A stretch of DNA of 64,000 nt, taken from Plecoglossus altivelis (lineage: Eukaryota > Chordata > Actinopteri > Osmeriformes > Plecoglossidae). The stretch is from the NCBI GenBank assembly GCA_036571765.1, contig BROE01000023.1, positions 4,237,490 through 4,301,489 of the forward strand. Reading direction: 5' to 3'. The notes under the pieces were generated by a model that saw only the letters and a program-made list of their open reading frames with translations, was not told the DNA's origin and made no database searches. A program made the translations under genes and the position numbers. This document shows, piece after piece, positions 61,401 through 64,000 of this stretch; position 1 is the stretch's first letter, and every line of letters begins with the position of its first letter.

Positions 61401-62013
61401 AGGGTGTAAACTATGCCTTTAATTAGGATATATCAACAGACAAATAGTAATTTACATTTTACCATGTGATTAACCAACCTAATCAATTTTAATGCATCCA
61501 TATTTAGATTCTTTGAAGTAGTTCAGTTGATGTTCAGCTGTGTAAACAAAACGTGTTTTGTGTCCTCATATCAATCACAAGATATGATTGTGAACTTGAT
61601 AAGTATTGTTACAACATACAAGAGACAGCGCAGCCTTTTATATAGGGTTCTCTTCTCACGACGTTCTAATTTCACCTGACCCACAATCTAAAAGAGTTTT
61701 GGTGTCAAGTTGCATTCTTACCCATTTGTCAATTGGAGAATTAGGATATCCTGCGTTGTATTATTTTGTTTGAAAAACAAATTAATCTAATACCTGACGG
61801 ATAACACGATGCACGTTCACCACTACTGTAAAAAAAAAAAACTTTCTAAACGGTTTTCAAATTACAAGTCAAACACATGTCAAATCTATAATTTAAAAAC
61901 GGAACACGCCTACATAATTATTTGCTCTGTAGATGAACTTCTCATTAAAAACTGCCCGTACAGAACTGCATCTCAAAGCTCAACTTACCCAGACTGTTTG
62001 TAGAACCATCCAT
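43117..62013 (-). CDS. eml3: Echinoderm microtubule-associated protein-like 3
   Basis: Cytoskeletal protein that binds microtubules. Twenty-four exons: 61989-62013, 53711-53887, 53503-53614, 52805-53326, 50674-50790, 50429-50457, 48699-48734, 48431-48551, 47945-48094, 47743-47812, 47501-47611, 47089-47184, 45966-46100, 45696-45834, 45345-45496, 45132-45257, 44900-45031, 44719-44786, 44450-44538, 44222-44319, 43961-44048, 43754-43852, 43478-43608 and 43117-43329, closing to 1011 residues (human about 896). N-terminus MDGSTNSLDDVSADSS is EML-like, then a coiled-coil trimerisation segment (MMEGRLQAQEDEITLLKSS) to about 65. An acidic linker carries STQTD at 135-139, resembling the dynein light chain TQT motif. 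The HELP motif (FIRGRPITMYIPSNI) is near 346, followed by tandem WD40 repeats to the end. mta2 beside it supports EML3 over EML1/2/4. The extra length is in the linker. Confidence 0.94.
46101..47088. other. eml3 intron with GT-rich compound repeat
   Basis: About 1 kb between WD40 exons. A CA tract lies near 46531-46557. A compound GT repeat at about 46940-47070 contains repeated TGCATACGTTC(A/T) spacers. Otherwise unremarkable. Confidence 0.6.
47619..47656. repeat. CA microsatellite at an eml3 acceptor
   Basis: About 18 CA repeats whose end is seven nt from the acceptor of the eml3 exon 47501-47611. On the transcript strand it is a TG tract followed by CGCAACAG. Confidence 0.9.
48735..50428. 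other. eml3 intron between two very short exons
   Basis: 1.7-kb intron flanked by exons of 29 and 36 nt. It includes a purine-rich GGAGAG tract (about 50210-50420) just before the donor side. No gene or RNA was seen. Confidence 0.55.
50429..50457 (-). CDS. eml3: eml3 29-nt microexon
   Basis: Encodes SRAKDPVSTA across phases 2 and 1, with acceptor TTTTCACAG and donor GCAG|GTAGTG. Without it the upstream exon (phase 2) and the downstream exon (phase 1) do not join. It aligns with SRGGKDPLSS in human EML3. Needed for the frame, so inferred constitutive. Confidence 0.8.
50791..52804. other. eml3 intron holding the palindromic minisatellite
   Basis: 2-kb intron. It contains a C-run near 51158, the 22-bp palindromic minisatellite (51756-51990) and a CT tract (52404-52468). 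The rest is unique sequence without a supported gene. Confidence 0.6.
51756..51990. repeat. 22-bp minisatellite of tandem palindromes, eleven copies
   Basis: Units start every 22 bp from 51756 to 51976. Each has the core AGACCCTGAGGGTCT, seven-base arms around one base, followed by a T/C-G-G-T-T spacer. A few copies carry GAAGGTCT, which breaks one arm pair. The array can form a row of short hairpins on either strand. Confidence 0.95.
55111..55119 (-). other. eml3: Possible 9-nt microexon of eml3
   Basis: ATATGAAAG is flanked on the transcript strand by TTCTCCCTGTGCCAG and by GTGAGA. Phase 1 at both sides; inclusion would add Asp-Met-Lys between residues 8 and 9 without changing frame. Both splice sites look strong for such a short element, but no expression evidence is available. 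Confidence 0.4.
57057..57318. repeat. 25-bp minisatellite, about ten copies
   Basis: The unit includes CACCTCTGCAGCACAGACAC with a 25-bp period in the first copies (CCTCTGC at 57064, 57089, 57114). Later copies vary in length and sequence (CTTAGCAG, CTTCTGTAG). It creates spurious Cys-rich frames on the minus strand. Confidence 0.92.
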
Positions 62014-63023
62014 GGTCCTATGTTGAGAAGTTGTGTTCTGTTTTTTTGTTTTTTTTTTAAGAGTGAAATTTGTTTTCTGCTTTGTTTTCCATTCTGACGG
62101 ATCCTGTACCCTTGAGCATGACAGTTAGCCAAGAGCAGCTCGTGTTGAAGCAGTTTCTTTAGAAAAGAGGGGATTGCATGGCAACGTGCAGTTGTCACTG
62201 AGGTTTCAAAAAAGCATTACAACACTGTAAGAATCCAGGAAATAAGGCAACGAGGAGGCAAGTGCACGTCTGTAAAATGTTAAAAAAATATTTCTGAAGA
62301 TTCTGAAAAAGGCACACAAGTCATCTTTAGGAAATATTGGCTTATGAGTATGTCTCGCTAAGCATCTGTGATACAATGTTTTGCCAACTGAAACTTATAA
62401 TCTTTTTCGGTGGTTACACCCCCTGTCAACACGGTAAACTAATATTTCTGACAGTAATTTCCCGCCACCTTCTGGTATGGTTCTGAACGGCACAATTTTT
62501 TTGATGAAGCCGGAACTCAAGTATGTGGTTCTTGTTCCTATTAAGCTAGGGGGACGAAAGAACTTTCCGAACCAGGAAATGCAACCGTTTCCAATATGGA
62601 CGTACCCATGAGTTTTGAAGGAGACTGGTTTCATAGTCTCATATTCTTACTGTAAGGCAAGTATTGGAAGTGTTGGCAGTCGAATATCCCTTATGCGTAA
62701 ATCTGTTACATCATGCACACGAGCCCACATATTGCTTTTAAGATAAGGTAAGCTATCAGAGAGTAATGGTTGTTATGTCATGGACTTGGTTGTCACTGAC
62801 ATGTTATCGAATTATACTCATAAACGAGTGAATTAGAAATGACAATGAATCCATATGCCTAATGAAAAGAAAATAAGTAGCCTGCTAGCTAATAGATCTG
62901 AAACAGCACAATGCATGTATTGATAACAAAGCTTCTCAGCTGAGCACATTAACAGTACGTACAATGGGATTAATTCACGTCCTCTCCGTTTCTGCCATGC
63001 AGGATCAACACTACGCATTCGTA
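62014..63023. promoter_or_regulatory. Head-to-head eml3/ecsit promoter interval
   Basis: About 1 kb between divergent start codons, so it should hold both promoters and 5' UTRs. A CTCF-like site lies at 62462-62475. A possible ecsit non-coding exon ends at a GTAAGG donor near 62650, and the acceptor TTTCTGCCATGCAG ends at 63002, so ecsit likely has an untranslated first exon. No TATA box was recognised. Confidence 0.5.
62462..62475 (-). promoter_or_regulatory. CTCF-like motif in the divergent promoter
   Basis: Minus-strand CCAGAAGGTGGCGG matches the CTCF core at 13 of 14 positions. Motif only. Confidence 0.4.
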
Positions 63024-64000
63024 ATGAACTGCGTTCGCTGTCTACTGCGGCTGCATAGTTTAGGATTCTTAGCCCCCTCTGCTAGAGCCTCTTTCCAGCA
63101 GGCTGTCTTGATCCAGACATCCGCAATAAAAGCAGAACTAATCCCATTCAAGACAAATGGTCAGGTAAGAAAATCATGTTTACCTCTGTTAAACACTCGC
63201 CTCATTGATTTAATTATACTCAAGTTGACTGACATGAAAATAGTTTCAGCATTAAATCAGATATGTACCAGAGTATGTATTTTCCTGTCTCTACCAGACA
63301 CAGAGGCATTTTCATGGCAGCCCGGCATGTGCAAAGAACCAGCCTATCACAACAGACCACGGAGAGGAGGAGGATGATGGGAAACGGAAGAACCGGTCTC
63401 TGGTAACCCATGACGACCTGTTTGAGAAAGTGTCCAAGGATGGCAAATCCAAAGCTACCTTTAACAGAGTGGTGGACGTCTTCACAAAGAGGGACATTCG
63501 ACGGAGGGGTCACGTAGAGTTCATATATGCTGCCCTGAAAAAGATGCCGGAGTTTGGCGTGGAGCGAGACATCGCCGTGTACAACAAGCTGCTGGAAGTC
63601 TTTCCTAAAGAGGTTTTTGTGCCTAGGAACTTCATTCAGCGAATGTTCAACCATTACCCCAGACAACAGGAGTGTGGAGTACAAGTGCTAGAACAGATGG
63701 AGAACTACGGTATGTCTTTGTGTTTAGAAATGACACAGTGACGATGGCTGTTGTTACTTTTCATCCCTAACTATTATCGTCCTACATAACTAACTACTAT
63801 GATTCTATGTAGATAATTACTGTTATTCTTCCTGCAATGCGTCACCAGGCATCATGCCCAACGTGGAGACTAAGGTCTTGTTGGTCCAGATCTTTGGGGA
63901 GAAGAGTCACCCTATCAGGAAGTTCCAGCGTCTCATGTATTGGTTCCCCAAGTTCAAGCACGCCAACCCCTTCCCCGTCCCCCTCCAGCTCCCGGAAGAC
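63024..64000 (+). CDS. ecsit: ECSIT signalling integrator (5' part, runs off the right edge)
   Basis: Adaptor found in the cytosol, where it acts in Toll/TRAF6 signalling, and in mitochondria, where it is a complex I assembly factor with NDUFAF1 and ACAD9. Coding exons so far: 63024-63164, 63298-63709 and 63849->64000, giving 235 in-frame codons. The N-terminus MNCVRCLLRLHSLGFLAPSA is Arg/Leu/Ser-rich without acidic residues, as expected for a mitochondrial presequence. Conserved family blocks follow: RRRGHVEFIYAALKKMPE, GVERDIAVYNKLLEVFPKEV, HYPRQQECGVQVLEQMENYG and NPFPVPLQLPED. ATG 63024 was chosen because upstream in-frame sequence crosses a splice acceptor ending at 63002; an earlier ATG at 62997 lies within that acceptor. 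The C-terminal half is outside the window. Confidence 0.94.

Larger units (their letters stand above)
53888..61988. other. eml3 intron 1
   Basis: 8.1-kb first intron between the 25-nt first coding exon and the coiled-coil exon. It holds a possible 9-nt microexon (55111-55119), CA tracts (about 55930-55990), the 25-bp minisatellite (57057-57318) and a GA/AAAG tract (about 60390-60450). Cysteine-rich open frames over the minisatellite are artefacts. No other gene supported. Confidence 0.6.

Overview
This is a vertebrate nuclear window, almost certainly from a ray-finned (teleost) fish. It holds seven multi-exon protein genes whose GT-AG introns I could join in phase. It also shows dense CA/GT microsatellites, long C/G homopolymers and GCTAGC-rich stretches typical of fish genomes, plus a four-finger ZFP36-type gene (cth1) known from fish and frog. 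I cannot name the species. No bacterial, viral or defence system and no intact transposon was seen.

Layout. Six genes lie on the minus strand and one on the plus strand. From left to right: ehbp1l1 (5' part, cut by the left edge, start codon at 11069), kcnk7 (15307-16738), taf6l (17259-20273), cth1 (21888-23084), mta2 (26055-40755), eml3 (43117-62013), and then ecsit on the plus strand (from 63024, cut by the right edge). eml3 and ecsit are head to head with about 1 kb between their start codons. The other genes are tandem, tail to head. The order joins neighbours that in human, from memory, fall in two blocks of chromosome 11q12-q13 (TAF6L/MTA2/EML3 and EHBP1L1/KCNK7). ECSIT is on human chromosome 19.

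Functions. The genes are not one pathway. ehbp1l1 is a membrane-traffic adaptor, kcnk7 a two-pore potassium-channel-like protein, taf6l a SAGA-type histone acetyltransferase subunit, cth1 an mRNA-binding zinc-finger protein, mta2 a NuRD deacetylase-complex subunit, eml3 a microtubule-associated WD-repeat protein, and ecsit a mitochondrial complex I assembly and Toll-signalling factor. Exon boundaries were read by eye from splice consensus, reading phase and remembered family sequences. Phases and lengths close in every gene, giving about 360 residues for kcnk7, 632 for taf6l, 320 for cth1, 661 for mta2 and 1011 for eml3.

Most notable observations: both potassium selectivity filters of kcnk7 are degenerate (GYD and GQG); ehbp1l1 has seven consecutive phase-1 symmetric exons, four of them sharing a CAG|GTACT donor; eml3 has a possible 9-nt microexon; there are four different minisatellites, one made of tandem palindromes; four CTCF-like motifs are present, three of them near gene boundaries; and several splice acceptors carry TG microsatellites where a pyrimidine tract is expected.
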